Of a stretch of 64,000 nt of DNA, positions 31,829 to 43,055 are shown piece after piece. Source of the DNA: Yponomeuta sedellus. Lineage: Eukaryota; Arthropoda; Insecta; Lepidoptera; Yponomeutidae. Numbering within the stretch: the first letter of the stretch is position 1; every line of letters begins with the position of its first letter. The notes under the pieces are model-generated. The model searched no databases. It was not told the DNA's origin and saw nothing but the letters and a program-made list of their open reading frames with translations. The position numbers and the translations under genes were made by a program. The stretch spans positions 3,468,269 to 3,532,268 of the forward strand of contig OW203734.1 of NCBI GenBank assembly GCA_934045075.1. Reading direction: 5' to 3'.

Positions 31829-33673
31829 CACAGTGGTCTAAAAATCGAGCTTTATGAAGCTCGATTTTACTCATAGAAACTTGATGTCAGGAATTCCAAA
31901 ATAACAAATTGAAATGTCTTTGGTATACCACCCTTTACCTACTTCATATTACAGTATAGACGGTATAAGTTGTTCCACGTATGAGAAAAAAAAAACTTTT
32001 TTTTTGTATGAGATAAAACACTTAAAGTACAGTTTATCGAAACTGAATACAACTGAAGGGCTGGTGCTCACATGAGCCATTGTTCCTAACACAGCGATCA
32101 AGATGACATATAGTTTAGGTACCTTTGGGTGCCGCTTTGCGAGTAGCAAGCCTTTGAAATTTTGAATTTTAGATATGTGGTTTTTGAATATGTTGTCGCA
32201 TTTATACGAAGTTGCCGATCGCTTTGAATGTAAAAATACTACTGAAATAATGTACTTTCATGCATAGCATGTACTAGTTAGATATTCCTAATAGAAATTC
32301 TTAATGAACTATACATATGAATGTTTGTAAAATCAGGAAAAAGCTTGTTGTATGTTGCAAAATTATTATATTTTAAATGTAAAACACGTTTTAACTAAAA
32401 CAATATAATACTTACACAAACAAAAAAAAACAACAATACAATTAGGTGTTTGCAATGCACAACAAATTAAAACAACCTACATATTTTACAGTAATAAATA
32501 ACCTAAAACTACGCTAGCGTAGGTACTAAACTAAATATTTACAAAGATTACTAACAAAAACCATACAAAAACTAATAACAGAGTGGGTCTTCACCATCAT
32601 CAAAGTCCTCTAAATCTGAGTCCAACATTGACGCATTGTTTTCATCCACATCGTCAGCAATGAGAAGCGGTTTCAAGTCATCAGTGATAGCTGTTTTTGA
32701 TGACTTCCTCAACACACGTCTTATGCTGGAGAGGTAAGGATCTGAAGATACAAGGAGACCGTGGAAAATGTCTTCGTTTGTCGCTTTACGACAAAATTTG
32801 CGTGAATGTTGTTATCGGATTTTCTTGAAGTCTTTATTTCTGGCTTCCGATGTTCTTCAGATAATTTGCCAATGCCAATAAAATTACCAACGAAAAAACC
32901 TCTCGTCTTTGAGTGTGCTCCACTAAATCCTCCACATCGGCCCTGCATCCGGGGTCGATCAGACATTATTAGCTATTCGATAATTTATTCTTATTACATA
33001 GGCATTATAGTTTTTGTTTTAGAGTAATATTCGTTAATTAAGCAATATATTTTTGTGGTGGCTAATTGTAGAATATCTTTATTGTTTTAAGGTAACTAGT
33101 TATTAAGTATAAGTTTAAACGTGTTTAAACATTTTAAAAATATATCATTTCAACATACATTATGTTTTTTCCGGATTTTTTACTAACATTATTCATAAAA
33201 TAGATTTAGAATTTCTATTAGGAATATTATACTAGTATATGCTATGCATGAAAGTATATTATTTCAGTAGTATTTTCACATTCAAAGCGATCGGCAACTT
33301 CGCATAAATGAGAAAAAAATAATTAAAAACCACATATCTAAAATTCAAAATTTCAAAGGCTTGCTACTCGCACAGCGGCACCCAAAGGTACCTAAACTAT
33401 ATGTCATCTTGATCGCTGTGTTAGGAACAATGGCTCATGTGAGCACCAGCCCTTCAGTTGTATTCAGTTTCGATAAACTGTACTTTAAGTGTTTTATCTC
33501 ATACAAAAAAAAAAAGATTTATTTTCTTTCTCATACGTGGATGGAACAACTTATACCGTCTATACTGTAATATGAAGTAAAGGGTGGTATACCAAAGACA
33601 TTAAAATTTTTTATTTTGGAATTCCTGACATCAAGTTTCTATGAGTATGAAGCTCGATTTTCAGACCACTGTG
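31829..33673 (-). mobile_element. Non-autonomous Transib-like transposon, about 480-bp terminal inverted repeats
   Basis: Starts CACAGTGGTCTAAAAATCGA and ends with the complement, TCGATTTTCAGACCACTGTG. The inverted arms run about 31829-32312 and 33187-33673, and almost every stretch is recognisable in both. The target duplication TGGTG lies at 31824-31828 and 33674-33678, 5 bp as expected of Transib. An empty site exists in the related element end at 58875-58890 (CCATTGGTGGCGCTAGT, one TGGTG). The central 870 bp keeps a decayed transposase C terminus on the minus strand. The terminal CACAGTG is the same as the canonical V(D)J recombination signal heptamer. Confidence 0.85.
32575..32900 (-). 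pseudogene. Decayed C terminus of a Transib transposase
   Basis: Read from 32900 down: LSEE then, after a frameshift, SEARNKDFKKIR, a stop codon, QHSRKFCRKATNED, IFHGLLVSSDPYLSSIRR, VLRKSS and a very acidic tail (DSDLEDFDDGED) ending near 32580. This matches the block containing the third catalytic acid in the transposase fragment at 55776-56012 (there NTDLIHRLLLNSDPYISSLRR). One frameshift and at least one stop show it is dead. The rest of the transposase is missing, so the element depends on another copy for movement. Confidence 0.75.
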
Positions 33674-33779
33674 TGGTGGCGCTAGTTAGCACCTCAAAGC
33701 GCCTTAAAGGTATTTTATCGGGAGCGCGATGTATTTCGTATGGTAGTCATCAAAACGATATATATAGATCGACGGTCGA

Positions 33780-33975
33780 CGGCCTCGGGGGCGCAGCGGT
33801 CTGGCACGCTGACTGTGCATTCGAAGTTCTCGGGTTCGATCCCCTGCCGGATCAAACTAGGAAACGAACTTTTCTACTTTGTGTGGGGCTTGGATGTTAT
33901 CTATGTATTCATTGTATTTATGTCGAGTTAGCACCTATAACACAAGTCATTTAGTTGTACTTAGTATAGGTATTA
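33780..33975 (+). repeat. SINE-A, full copy
   Basis: GCCTCGGGGGCGCAGCGGTC, CTCGGGTTCGATCCCCTGCC, GGATGTTATCTATGTATTCA, GTTAGCACCTATAACACAAG. Confidence 0.75.
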
Positions 33976-34212
33976 TTTAACCACCTCGGAGAGTAGTTTA
34001 CCACAAGTATAAGATAAGTACTAGGAAACCAAAGCCTTAGACCACGTTTATCAAAAGTCACGCAATATGGTAGCCATGGTTGCGGCCATGGTAGACAAAT
34101 TCGGTATTGTAGGTATATGTAGATTTTTCAAGCGTTAACGGACACACCGGAAATGGATCTGACAGATGTGTTCATTTCGTTCGTTTCATCTATAGTCTGT
34201 GATCTAAGATTA
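33976..34212. other. Non-coding, no gene seen
   Basis: Unique-looking DNA between element L and LINE copy 1. Confidence 0.4.
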
Positions 34213-34348
34213 ATATGTGACTGGGACTTTTTTTGGCGGGAAGTCAATTTGAGCGGTCGATTTAAATTTTCTTACCAATAAAATTTAAGTTATTCGGCAT
34301 TTAATAACTCATTTCGACAGTAAATAATTAAAAACTTGTCGAGAAAGG

Positions 34349-35442
34349 ATGGGGGTCCAAAGTGACGGGGAGGAGGATCCCCCCGAGCGCAAGCGGCGTT
34401 TCGAGGAAACCGTACCAACAAAGGATGGTATGTACAACATGTACTTCAAAACGAATTACACAAGGTTATTCCTTGAAAATAACTCCAGCGACTACACAGT
34501 CTATGTTGAGTCCAAAGATCGAGACAAGTTAGGGAACAGAAACGTCTTAAACTGACGCAATTGTTCATGGACAATGTAAAGGGTATTACAGGAGTCATCA
34601 GGATCAATGCGTATAAAATTGGAGTATCATTCACAAAAGCTGCAGCAGCTAATGGATTTTTAAAGCAGGAAAAAATTCTGAATTATCACAAGCTCCGCGC
34701 CTTCATCCCTGCCCACTTAGTGGAGAGAGTGGGAATAATCAAACATGTACCAGTAGACATTTCGAATGAGGATATCTACAAGAGCCTTTCTTGCGATGCA
34801 GAAATAATATCGGTGAAACGCTTCATGAAACGAGATGCTGAGAAAAAGCTACAGCCAATGACCACAGTGACAATCACCTTTTCGACCACAACGCTTCCTC
34901 AATATGTGTACCTGAAGCTTTTCAGGTATCCAGTCTTCACATATGTACCACCACTTGTGCAATGCTACAGGTGCTTTAAGTTCAACCACAGCGCAAAACA
35001 CTGCAGAAGTGAACAGATGTGCTCATCTTGTGCTGGTCAGCACTTATACAAAGAATGTATGACGGACCAAATTACATGCATTAACTGTGGCAAAGATCAC
35101 CTTGCCATATCCAGAGATTGCCCAATAAAAAAACAAAAAATGGAAGAGAAACGCAGCAAAATATTGAACCAAAATCGGTCATTTGCCTCTGTGGTAAGTA
35201 GGGTGGATTTCCCACCTTTAAGAACAAAAAACATGTCACCAAAAATTACTCCCAAAGAAAATGTAAGCACCCCTAATGTTGAGAAAGTTGATGTTGCTAG
35301 CAAAAAATTCGATATCGAATCAATTGCTTCTAATGAAATAATTTTAAATGCTATTGTAAAGTCCTTGGTTTCCTTGGCTAACTCGAATGACTCCATTACC
35401 ATGGGTAGAATAAAAGATGTATTCCTGAAGAACTTAATTTAA
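34349..35442 (+). pseudogene. LINE copy 1 ORF1 (gag-like, CCHC knuckles), frameshifted
   Basis: The nucleic-acid-binding ORF1 protein would coat the element RNA. It starts MGVQSDGEEDPPERKRR, a charged N terminus like copy 2. The reading frame breaks near 34543, where the LGNRN block runs to a premature TGA. The correct continuation (LTQLFMDNVKGITG) is in another frame from about 34556. From there it is open to 35442, through an RRM-like region (HVPVDISNEDIY...) and three zinc knuckles between about 34960 and 35120 (CYRCFKFNHSAKHC, CSSCAGQHLYKEC, CINCGKDHLAISRDC). Compared with copy 2 the order is identical. ORF2 starts 2 nt after the stop. Confidence 0.85.
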
Positions 35443-35444
35443 TT

Positions 35445-38400
35445 ATGGATAATAGTTCACATTCAATTCAGAATATCCCGAATAATAAATCTTTTCTTAC
35501 CATAGCACAGTTTAACATACAGAGTGTTAATAACAAGAAGCCATTGCTTATAAATTTTTTATCAGAAAATGACATAGATATTTGCTTATTAAATGAAACT
35601 TGGTTAAAACAAACAAGTAATTTTTATATATCTGGTTACCATGCAATTTTACAAAATGGACCTAATGGCTATGGAGGTGTAGCGATTTTAATAAAAAACT
35701 CATTTAAATATACCAAAATTAATACTCCTTACTATGATTTTTTACAAACAGCTGCTATTAATTTAAAAACTAGAACTGGTAATTTGTCTATTGTATGTGC
35801 CTATAGTCCTCCAAGAGGTGGGCGTTTCAAGTGTAGGAGATTAAAGCAAATACTTGATAGTTTGCCTAAACCAATTATGCTTTCAGGTGACTTGAATGCA
35901 CATCATGTTGCTTTTGGTTGTGTCTCCAGTAATTCTCGAGGTAATGACATTTTCAACTTAATAGATGAGTGTGATCTTTGCATATTAAACACAGGCTTTC
36001 CAACTACAGTTGGTACTATTCATCACAATCAATCAGCTATTGACATATCGTGTGTTAGTCCTCATGTGGCTCCTTTATGTGACTGGAGGGTGCATGACGA
36101 TCCCATGGGCAGTTATCACTTTCCAACTATAATTAATATTCAAACTTCTGTTGAAAAATTTGAGGTAGCATCTCCATCTGATCGTTTCATTTATGGTAGA
36201 GCTGACTGGTCCAAATATTTATCTGAAAGTGAAACAAAATTTGATAATATAGTTTTAGATTCTCATGATCCACTTGTTATGTACAATAATTTTTGTAACA
36301 AATTAGATACCATTAGAAATGAATGCATCCCCAAATTTAAAGGTAGGATAAATCCTACTAAATTAAGAAAACCGGTACCTTGGTGGGATAGTGACTGTAC
36401 TGCCGCAGTTAAAAATAGTAAAGAATCATTACATCACTACCGGCTTTATCCCACAATTGATAATTTCATACAATATAAAAAAACTGATGCAATTAAAAAG
36501 AAAATATTGTCTGAAAAAAAGAAGGATGGATGGAGAAAATTGTCTGAGTCTTTTAATAGATATACACCAGTAAGCATAATTTGGAATTATATACGCAAAT
36601 TCAAAAGAGTTACCTGTCGTAAATCATCCAGAAATGATGAATGGATTCCTTCCTTTTTGAATAAATATGCTCCACCTTCCCCACCTGAAAAAGAGATAGA
36701 CACAAGGTTAAAAAACATCTTTGATACAATTGGTAATATTGAAAGTAGCTTTCTCTCTGAACCATTTACACTTTCTGAATTGAATGTAGCTTTAAAGTCT
36801 AGGAAAGATACTAGTCCAGGTCTTGATGACATACCCTATAAATTAATAAGTAACCTTCATCCTAAAGCTCAAAACATGCTTTTAAACATTTATAATTTAT
36901 TATGGAGTCAGGATCTCATTCCAGAAACCTGGAAAACACAATGTGTTATACCAATTTTAAAACCTGAAAAACCTGAAAATGATTGTAACTCTTACAGACC
37001 AATATCTCTGTCATCTTGTGTAGGTAAATTATTTGAATGTATGCTTAAGTTGAGACTAGAATGCTATACTGAAAGAAATAAAATTTTACCTGAGCAACAG
37101 TTTGGTTTCCGCAGAATTGCTTCAGAGAATTTCACTTCTCTTATTGTTGACATTAAGAACTCTTTTCACAGTCACTCGTATACAGCTTGTGCTTTTCTTG
37201 ATGTAAGTGGTGCATTTGATAATGTTAATCCAACCATACTCGTATAGATTCTCAGAGATGTTGGTGTGCCTGGCAAAGTCTGCAAATGGATTTTTAACTT
37301 TTTATATGACAGAACAATGTATGTCAAATTCAATAATATTTTACATGGACCACAACATGTTTATAAAGGCACCATGCAGGGATCTATAATATCTCCTTTG
37401 CTTTACAGCCTATATACTTCACAAATAAATTCTTTTGTAAATAATGTTTCTGTGAAATTTCTGTTATTTGCAGACGATATAGTTGTATATAGTGTAAATA
37501 AAAATTTGAATATTGCTGTAAATAATTTAAATGATGGACTATCTCAGGTCCACAGGTTTTACGATAGTTTAAACCTAAATATTAATGTCAATAAGAGTAA
37601 AGCTATGATATTTACAAAAAAATTTTTAGATATGAAAGATGTTCCTTCTGTATTATACAATAATAATACATTGTCTTGGGTAAAAGAAAAGAAATTTCTT
37701 GGTATATATTTAGATTGTAAACTTAGTTTTGAAACTCATATTAATTATATTGTAAAGAATGCATGCAAAGGTTTAAATATTCTACGAAGCCTTGCTGGTG
37801 TTCATTGGGGTTCTGACCCTAAAATACTATCCATGTTATACAAAAGCATTGTCAGAAGTCACTTTGACTATAGTTGTTTAGCGTATATGAATGCAAATAT
37901 TAGTTATTTAAGAAAGCTTGATGTAATACAAAATAAAGCTTTAAGAATAATTACTGGAGCTATGTGCTCAACTCCTATCAATGCTATGGAATCTGAAGCA
38001 TGCATTATGCCTTTGAAATTTAGGAGACTTCAAATTGCTCAGAAATTCTGCCTTAAATTATTGGCTACTGATAATAAGTTTGTTTTAAACAGAATTTTAC
38101 CTTCTAGTGATTTAGCTGAATTTATATTGAATAAACATAATATAAATGTCCAACAAATGGTTATGGACCAAGTTCCACAATTGTTAAAGGTTACTTTGAG
38201 TGTCAAAAAGTTGTGTAAAAATGTATATAGTTCAAACCTACCAATGTCAAATATTGATTATAAAACCCTGGTCAATGATACTGTTAAGGTTGACTTAAAA
38301 AGAGTTAACAACCAATGTGAATTTTCACAATACTTAAATGATCAAGGTAGTGTTTATAAGTTGTACACTGATGGGTCAAAGAGTTCCGATCTAGTAACTT

Positions 38401-39233
38401 CAGCCTTTTATGATTCCCAAGAAAAATGTACCAAATGTTTTAAATTAGACCCCCAGTGTAGTGTATTCACAGCAGAATGTTATGCTATATATTGTGCACT
38501 TAAACATGTAAATAATGTAAATAGTTCAAAATGTTTGATTGTTTCTGACAGTAGAAGTGCCTTACTTTTACTATCTCAACAAAACAGTTATTTTAGATAT
38601 AATGTAAATTACATAATTTTAGATATTTTGAAGATGATAGAAATGTTAAAACACAGAGGCAAATGCGTCATATTTAAGTGGGTACCCGCTCATAGTGGTA
38701 TCACAGGAAATGAAATAGTAGACAGAGCTGCTCGAGGTGACTTTGATGAGGACCATTCTTCATTAGTTAACGTCCCTTTCACCGATTACCACCATAAGCT
38801 AAATGAAAATGTAAAAGAGTTATGGCACTAATACTGGAAGATTATAAGTCTGGAGAAAGGGAAATGGTATACTAAAATACAGATCATCCCGCCGCCAAGA
38901 CCTTGGTATAATAAGCATCAGCAAGCTAATAACAGGAACTATATAACTACCATCAACCGTCTGAGATTTTGTCACTGCAGAACCCCGGCTCATTTAGCAA
39001 GATTGAAGATTAAATCAAACAACAAATGTGAATTTTGTACCAGTGAGGTCGCTGACCTTGAACATATCGTAATGAAATGTCAAAAATTCAACCTCGAACG
39101 TTTAGTTTTAGTATCTGAACTAGCAAGTGTTTGTGAAACTGAAGTGCCTAAAAACTTGGAAAATATTTTATGTAATCCTAATTATTTTAATTATATGTAT
39201 AAATTTATATGTAATTCAGTAGGAAAATTGTAA
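35445..39233 (+). pseudogene. LINE copy 1 ORF2 (EN-RT-RNase H), two nonsense codons
   Basis: One continuous frame of about 1260 codons interrupted by TAG at 37245 and TAA at 38829. N-terminal APE-like endonuclease: FNIQSVNNKKPLL, CLLNETWL, SGDLNAHH, then GSYHFPT (residues 1-230). Reverse transcriptase: YRPISLSSCVGKLFE, QFGFR, AFLDVSGAFD, FADD at residue 675. RNase H: LYTDGSK, FTAECYAI, SDSRSALLLL, WVPAHSGITGNE. The C terminus has CEFC...H....C. Opposite the FGFRKGRSATES block of copy 2, this copy reads FGFRRIASEN, so two codons were lost. Both stops fall inside or after essential domains, so it cannot supply full-length protein. Confidence 0.9.
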
Positions 39234-40144
39234 ACTATCCTTAGTACCTAATAATAATTAAGCTAGGCTTAAGGACTCTGTATCCAATAGCCAATAAACG
39301 TTTAAAAAAAAAAATATATGTGACTGTAACTACTGGCAATTTAGTCTGTGCATATTTTGCATTGCATGCGTATTATCAGCAGGGATGTTATACGTGCCAT
39401 AATTATGGTACATGTACCATAATTCAGTCGTTCGTACCATGTACCATGATACATCCATTATGGTACGCGAAAGTACCATAATTTTGCCATTTCATCACAA
39501 GCACTTTTTCATCACATATTTTCATCTTTCGTTTTTGCTGTTGATGAGTTTTTTTTATATACCGATATCACGCAACACTAAAAAATCATTTATTCATTTC
39601 GTTCAGTAAGTTGATAAGAACGATCATATCTGTGATAGTTTTTGTGTGCTTTGGATTGTAAGTGAACTTCACAGGTGAACTTTGTAGCTTTATCGGTAAT
39701 TTTTCTTCAAAAAGTTGAACTTCGTCAGAAGTAGCGAATAACACAGATTAAAAAAAAATAAAAATAAAAAATAAAACCCGACTTCTGCATCCCGAGGCGT
39801 GACAAACGCAGAAATAATTTAAACGAATGTTATCTATAAATTCGAAATTCATATATATCTAGGTATTGTAGAAGTATATCTTGGAGTCGGTGCCAAGTTC
39901 CAAACCATTTTGGGCACCAACTCGTTTTTCGCGCCTCGGGATGCAGAAGTCGGTTTTTAATTTTTATTTCACGAGTTTTAGTGAATGACAAATGTGGTTT
40001 TATTAACTACTTGTGCCTATAGTATATTTTTTATTAAGGGACTAATAACCACGACAGTATAATTGTGTATTTTGACTTACATTGTGGATTTATATTTGCA
40101 ACGGTACCTACCTTACATCTACGTGTTATTGGGCTACTCGTCAT

Positions 40145-41305
40145 CTGATACTTAATTTTCCTAGTGTAGTAAGTAATAATGAAACTATACATTTAAACTT
40201 TTATTCCGGGTTTCTAGGTGCAACGGTACCCTACATCTGGGTGTCCTTGAGTCTGGTCATCATCAGACCTCCAAATCTTCGGCTATAGAAAGTGACAGTG
40301 AAATTAAATATTAAAAAATATATTTAGAGGCTAAAAATTCCACCCATGCCGGGACGACTACCAACATCTGTAAATTTTTGAGCCTCTTTACAATACTCTC
40401 TGTATTACGTACAGCTCAGTTAGCTTAGTTGGAAGAGCGCTGGCACGGTTAGCCAGAGGTTGCGGGTTCGATACTCGGGGCTGCAAGTGATGCAAATTAC
40501 TTTAGCCATATGTCGCTGCCTGTACGCAATACAGGGAGTATTGTAAAGGGGTTCGAAATCTCACAGATGTCTGTAGTCGCCCATTAGCTCAGTTGGGAGA
40601 GCGCTGGCATGGTTAGCCTGAGGTCGCAGGTTCGAGTCCCGGCATGGGTGGAATTTTCAGCTTCTAAATAGTTTTTTTTTAAATTGTACTTAGCACGCGT
40701 TAGTGCAATAAAAAGAATATAATTAAATACTTTAGTGAAAACGGCATATTTCTATCTAGAATAAAAGCTTAAAACCTCTTGAGAACGACATTCGAGCTGA
40801 TGATCTTGGGCATCTGACTCTTAATATTCCTAGTGGTAATGAAACCATAGATACAACTTCAATTTTGGGTTTCTAGGTGCAACGGTGCCCTAGATCTGGG
40901 TGTTCTTGAGCTGGTCATCATCAGAATTCCAAATCTTCGACTGTAGAAAATGAAAGTGAAATTAAATACTTTAGGGAAATCGGCATATTTCTATCTAGAA
41001 TAGAAGCTTAGAACCTCTCAAGACCGACATTCGAGCTGATAATCTTGGGCATCTGACTCCTTATATTCCTAGTGTAGCAAGATATAATAAAACTATACAT
41101 CCCAACTTTAATTCCGGGTTTCAAGGTGCAATGGTGCCCTAGATCTGGGTGTTCTTGAGCTGGTCATCATCAGACGTCCAAATCTTCGGCTGTAGAAAAT
41201 GTCAGTAAAATGAAATACTTTCGTGAAAACAGCATATTTCTATCTGGAATAGAAGCTTAGAACCTCTCAAGACCGACATTGGAGCTGATGATCTTCGAAA
41301 CAATG
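40145..41305. repeat. Three long tandem repeats (about 245 bp) inside the hAT-like element
   Basis: GGGTTTCTAGGTGCAACGGT recurs at 40208 and 40867, and in a variant at 41116. TGATCTTGGGCATCTGACTC recurs at about 40800 and 41040. The spacing of intact units is 239-249 bp. The first unit is split by the SINE-B pair at 40318-40690. Confidence 0.75.
40318..40690. repeat. SINE-B compound (reverse tail, two forward heads)
   Basis: AGGCTAAAAATTCCACCCAT reverse tail. Then head AGCTTAGTTGGAAGAGCGCT and GGTTGCGGGTTCGATACTCG, TACGCAATACAGGGAG core, and a second forward head CCCATTAGCTCAGTTGGGAG with GGTTCGAGTCCCGGCATGGG and a GCACGCGTTAGTGC tail. Confidence 0.65.
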
Positions 41306-41971
41306 TCCACCAAACACCAGAGAAAGAGTTATTGGATGAAAGTATTTGATGAACAAAGTGTTTGTAACATCAAAACTTCACTTAATTTTTTGGTTTAAAA
41401 TTTGACTTAATTTTAAATTTCCATATTTGAAAGTCTTCATCAGAACATCACCATTTACCCTGGAACCAATTTTACGTTATATCTTATGAAACAAATGGAT
41501 ATTACTATTAAATGGCTATTTGTTTATTTGTCCATTAAAGAGTTCAGTTCTCCAGCTCTGAAAGTCTACATCAGATCTTCACCAAATTAAAATGGGACCA
41601 ATGGGACGCTATACCTAATCGAACACTTTTTTTTTATCGATATCGGTTAAGATTTGACGAAGTTATGCGAAAACATAGTAAAAAAAAAAGTAATATACGC
41701 GTCGAATTGATAACCTCCTCCTTTTTTGAAGTCGGTTAAAAAGAAAAAAGCGAGTAGAGTGTTCGTTTGAAGAATTTATGAAAATTCGACGAAATTTTAA
41801 TACTTTAATTAATAGTAACCTACCTAATTTATTAAATCCGTAAGAGTTTTCCTATCCGTACCTTATTTTTTTTTTAAATACCATAATTTTGAGCGTCTGG
41901 TGCCATAATTCAAGAGTTGACATCTAACATCCCTGATTATCAGTTATGACACTCTTTGGTTATCTATCACT

Positions 41972-42186
41972 ATTGTGCGTTCACGTTAACTTGACGCGTG
42001 AGAGAATTGGTAACACTGAGATGTTTACTGTTACCATGTTAAATAAGAAATCATTCCCATTACTTGGGGAAAATAAAAGGATTGAGGGCTTGTTTAACCA
42101 TCTTCCGATTAGGTCCAAAAGCTAATTCACATGTTATGTCCTTGTTACCAATTCTCTCACGCGTCGAGTTAATGTGAACGCACTGT
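41972..42186. repeat. MITE M, copy 1
   Basis: Left arm GTGCGTTCACGTTAACTTGA, CGCGTGAGAGAATTGGTAAC. Right arm GTTACCAATTCTCTCACGCG, GAGTTAATGTGAACGCAC. About 40 bp inverted; the centre shares ATTCCCATTACTTGGGGAAA with copy 2 at 63702-63915. Confidence 0.85.
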
Positions 42187-42909
42187 GAGACGTTGGTCAA
42201 CGAAAAGAAACTGCTTTTTAAAAAATCAAAACCAGTTTGAATAGCAGCTATTTTGTCAACTGGTTTTACATCAACGAGCGGCAACGAAACGACTTTGCTT
42301 GCTGCAAAACGTTGTATCGCGTTGGATCGACGACGGACGAGAACGTGTTGTACTTAAACCAACTATTACCCCCGTTGTCTGTGTTAAACTAGTCATGTTT
42401 TGTGTTTTGTATTCCTATGAAAGATTTATTAAATTGGTAATTTATGTAAATGAAATCTACTTCCCTTCATTCTTTATCAGGGAATCTTTATCAGGTATAT
42501 CAATTTATCAATAAAATAATATTTTCCAGCCAGACAGTCCTAGTCTGGCTGGAAAATATTATTTTATTATTGAAAACATGTTTATCAAAATAATATTTTC
42601 CAGCAAACTAAAAGTGCAAGTCGTTGGATCAAGGTCACGCGTGCATGCACGGCGATAACCGCCAATCGTTCGACTATTTCCGCGCATCGCATGTGCGGAG
42701 CGGCTTGTCAACGACAAGCCGCTTCGTGCGATTGCGAACGTTGTCAAGCAAAAGACGTTCTTATATAACCTGTTAGTACCTAATCAAAAAGCGGTTAGTT
42801 CGTTGGCAGAATGAAAGTCGCTTTTGAAACCAGTTAGTTGAATCAACGCTCACCTCTAAGACAGAGTAGACTCTACAATTGCATGTCTATTGTTCTGTGG
42901 CATGACTTG
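42187..42909. other. Region upstream of the LINE insertion, former COG5 upstream region
   Basis: Before the LINE inserted, the DNA ending at 42909 lay next to 48145, some 70 bp from the COG5 start codon, so the ancestral COG5 promoter is probably here. No TATA box was seen. Contains the 26-bp-arm palindrome at 42510-42568, a repeat of its ATAATATTTTCCAGC end at 42590, and a self-complementary segment GAGCGGCTTGTCAACGACAA to GCCGCTTC near 42700. Confidence 0.45.
42510..42568. repeat. Palindrome, 26-bp arms, 7-nt loop
   Basis: Left arm AATAAAATAATATTTTCCAG... (42510-42535) is the exact reverse complement of 42543-42568, around AGTCCTA. Confidence 0.95.
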
Positions 42910-43055
42910 TCAGCAAAGTTAAAGGAATTTTTGGCGGGCTTTTGAAGAGGAAAGGCGCGTTTTTTGAAAATTTTTCAAAAATATTTCTGAAAATTGTTAA
43001 AACTCGATAAACTTACGCTAAAAGTATTTAAAACATCGTCGTTAGGTTCGGCGAG

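Larger units (their letters stand above)
31162..33703. mobile_element. TTAA-flanked inverted-repeat element L, host of later insertions
   Basis: The left end after TTAA (31158-31161) reads GGCGCCTTGAG, then CCAGCGCCACCAATGGAATA and AAAATCATGACTTATTTT. The right end reads AAAAGTCATGAGTTTTATCC, CACTGGTG, then (after the Transib-like insertion) GCGCTAGTTAGCACCTC and AAGCGCC, followed by TTAA (33704-33707). The same termini bound 58253-58907. Inside lie a SINE-C scrap, a SINE-B pair and a Transib-like element. The TTAA duplication fits piggyBac-type insertion, but no transposase is present. Confidence 0.65.
34224..39315 (+). mobile_element. Full-length RNase H-type LINE, copy 1 (inactivated)
   Basis: A 5.1-kb non-LTR retrotransposon bounded by the 11-bp direct repeat ATATGTGACTG (34213-34223 and 39316-39326). 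It begins GGACTTTTTTTGGCGGGAAG and ends AATAAACG followed by an A-run (39304-39314). ORF1 has a gag-like protein with CCHC knuckles. ORF2 has endonuclease, reverse transcriptase, RNase H and a C-terminal zinc-finger-like motif. The three-knuckle ORF1 and the RNase H domain place it with I/Nimb- or R1-like clades; which one needs a tree. It carries one frameshift in ORF1 and two stops in ORF2. Confidence 0.9.
39380..41935. mobile_element. hAT-like non-autonomous element
   Basis: Terminal inverted repeats CAGGGATGTTA (39380) and TAACATCCCTG (ends 41935) lie inside an exact 8-bp target duplication ATTATCAG (39372-39379 and 41936-41943). This is the signature of hAT-superfamily transposition. Subterminal CCATAATT words recur near both ends (39399, 39417, 39477; 41881, 41903). 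No transposase was recognised. Inside are an inverted pair of CCGACTTCTGCATCCCGAGG words, three long tandem repeats and a SINE-B pair. Confidence 0.85.
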
